Part shown: piece after piece, positions 5,399 to 6,430 of the stretch | Numbering within the stretch: the stretch's first letter is position 1 | How the letters are laid out: each line of letters opens with the position of its first letter | Assembly: GCA_902827055.1 (NCBI GenBank) | Contig: CADEHD010000129.1 | Coordinates: 1 to 6,430 of the forward strand | Source: an uncultured Chloroflexota bacterium | GTDB lineage: Bacteria > Chloroflexota > Dehalococcoidia > UBA2979 | DNA: 6,430 bases | Direction: 5' to 3' | Position numbers and translations under genes: made by a program | The notes under the pieces: model-generated | Database searches by the model: none | What the model was told of the DNA's origin: nothing | What the model saw: the letters and a program-made list of their open reading frames with translations, nothing else

Positions 5399-6430
5399 CT
5401 AGAGCCCGCAGAGCGCGTACGCGGTCACCGAGATCGTGCGGCCTCCGGTGAGGTTCGCGTCCGCGACCACCGCCACGGCGGTCCACGTGCCCGGCGTGTT
5501 CGGGAACGACGAGATGAGCACCGCTCGCGCCTTGTTCGTGTCGGTCGTCGTGACCTGCGCGCCGCCTCCGAGGACGGGCTTGCCCGCGGAGCAGGCGGCC
5601 GTCGAGGTGACGGTGGTCCCCTTGGCCGCGTTCGCCGCCGAGGTGGTGGTCGTCCCCACGACGAGGTTGCTCCCGGAGGTTCCGGCAGGGCCCACAGGTC
5701 CGACCGGGCCAGCAGGCCCCATGGGACCGATCGCACCGGGCGCGCCGGCGGGGCCGGCAGGCCCCATGGGACCGATCGCACCCGTCGCGCCGGCTGGGCC
5801 CGCGGGACCAATCGGGCCGATCGCACCGGGCGCGCCGGCTGGGCCCGCGGGACCAATCGGTCCGATCGCACCGGTCGCTCCAGCAGGGCCGGCGGGGCCA
5901 ATCGGGCCGATCGCACCTGTCGCGCCGGCGGGGCCGGCGGGACCAATCGGACCGATCGCACCGGTCGCTCCAGCAGGGCCGGCGGGACCAATCGGTCCGA
6001 TCGCGCCAGCAGGGCCGGCTGGGCCTGCGGGACCGACGGGTCCTGCGGGGCCGGTCGCGCCCCCTCCGGAGCCACCATCAGCGCCGGCGGGACCTGCGGG
6101 ACCCATCGGGCCGGGAGGGCCCGCGGGCCCAGCGGGACCCATGGGCCCGGGCACACCGAGTCCCGGCGCGCCGGGGGTGCTCGGGGCGGGGTTGACCACC
6201 GGTGAGGCCGCTGCACATCCGACCGAGATCGGCGTGCCGGTGGGCAGGAAGCCGCCCGGGTACCGCTCGAGGAACCCGAAGTTCGCCGGAGTCAGCGTTC
6301 CGAAGACGTAGCCAGCGGCCTGGGGGCCACCAGGGTTCGCCCACAGTGTGATCGGGGTGCAACCACCCTGGATGAGCAACACTTCGAGCTCGCGGACCGT
6401 GCCGCCCGTCGAGGTGCCCTGGATCACTCC
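5399..6430 (-). CDS. Collagen-like (Gly-X-Y) surface or exported protein (5' end missing)
   Basis: The frame runs from the right edge to TAG at 5399-5401. The GTG at 6427 has no signal peptide after it, so the real start probably lies beyond the window. Visible parts in order: about 90 residues of non-collagen sequence with two Cys (GGCTPITL, SVGCAAAS); a first Gly-X-Y block of 11 triplets (6059-6157); a two-residue break (Ala-Thr, 6053-6058) after the Gly-rich GGSGGG; a second block of 43 uninterrupted triplets (5666-6052), much of it a 45-bp repeat; and an 88-residue C-terminal domain with ACSAGKPVLGGGAQV and the final YALCGL. This C-terminal pattern recurs in collagen-like proteins of high-GC bacteria and may nucleate or cap trimers, which is inference. 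The triplets favour Pro, Ala and Ile, with few charged residues. The protein should form a triple-helical rod outside the cell. Confidence 0.93.
   Translation of the reverse strand, partial: GVIQGTSTGGTVRELEVLLIQGGCTPITLWANPGGPQAAGYVFGTLTPANFGFLERYPGGFLPTGTPISVGCAAASPVVNPAPSTPGAPGLGVPGPMGPAGPAGPPGPMGPAGPAGADGGSGGGATGPAGPVGPAGPAGPAGAIGPIGPAGPAGATGAIGPIGPAGPAGATGAIGPIGPAGPAGATGAIGPIGPAGPAGAPGAIGPIGPAGPAGATGAIGPMGPAGPAGAPGAIGPMGPAGPVGPVGPAGTSGSNLVVGTTTTSAANAAKGTTVTSTAACSAGKPVLGGGAQVTTTDTNKARAVLISSFPNTPGTWTAVAVVADANLTGGRTISVTAYALCGL
5693..6007 (-). repeat. 45-bp tandem repeat array encoding collagen triplets (7 units)
   Basis: The GAI codons (gatcgcacc on the plus strand, gatcgcgcc in the last) recur at 5729, 5774, 5819, 5864, 5909, 5954 and 5999, exactly 45 bases apart. 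Each unit encodes GAIGPIGPAGPAGAT or a close variant: Ile to Met in two units, Thr to Pro in two, and Val-rich in the unit nearest the C-terminus. Two nucleotide subtypes differ in synonymous choices (ctccagcagggcc versus gcgccggc...), suggesting several rounds of duplication. Such arrays change copy number readily. Confidence 0.95.

Noticed and set aside
5436..6311. Plus-strand open frame with collagen-like repeats
   Set aside because: It is antisense to the real minus-strand gene; its GPA-like pattern follows from the codon symmetry, while the C-terminal domain and strict Gly-X-Y phase exist only on the minus strand.

Overview
The window is a high-GC bacterial chromosome segment. It carries five protein genes, two of them cut by the window edges, and one tRNA gene. 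Several traits suggest a monoderm, high-GC lineage such as a deep-branching Actinomycetota or Chloroflexota: a possible cell-wall sorting tail, a lipoprotein with a Thr/Ala-rich stalk, a collagen-like protein, GTG starts and a tRNA with encoded CCA. This placement is inference; no marker gene settles it.

Layout. At the left edge, the 3' part of a large repetitive surface protein gene runs on the plus strand to 1645. It encodes DUF11-like beta-sandwich repeats, a prealbumin-like domain, a 13-proline stalk, another DUF11-like domain, and a C-terminal LPKAG + hydrophobic segment + RRR tail. A 13-bp hairpin terminator follows (1697-1726). A gene-poor gap leads to a convergent minus-strand lipoprotein gene (2018-2827), which has its own 12-bp hairpin past the stop. 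The lipoprotein gene is divergent from a two-gene plus-strand unit: an amidohydrolase-2 family metal-dependent hydrolase (3058-3939) overlaps by ATGA a polytopic membrane protein with a 140-residue disordered N-terminus (3936-5144). A tRNA-Pro(GGG) gene follows at 5186-5262, then hairpins. Finally a convergent minus-strand gene for a collagen-like (Gly-X-Y) protein runs off the right edge.

Three of the five proteins look exported: the wall-anchor candidate, the lipoprotein and the collagen-like protein. Two of these are built from in-frame DNA tandem repeats of 390 bp and 45 bp, so the window resembles a cell-surface neighbourhood. The amidohydrolase and membrane protein form the only clear operon; their joint role is not evident from sequence. 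I see no CRISPR array, transposase or phage gene. The most distinctive points are the non-canonical sorting-like tail, the near-identical 390-bp repeat, the 45-bp collagen array (whose GC-rich antisense is also collagen-like), and the pairing of a hydrolase with an unassigned membrane protein.
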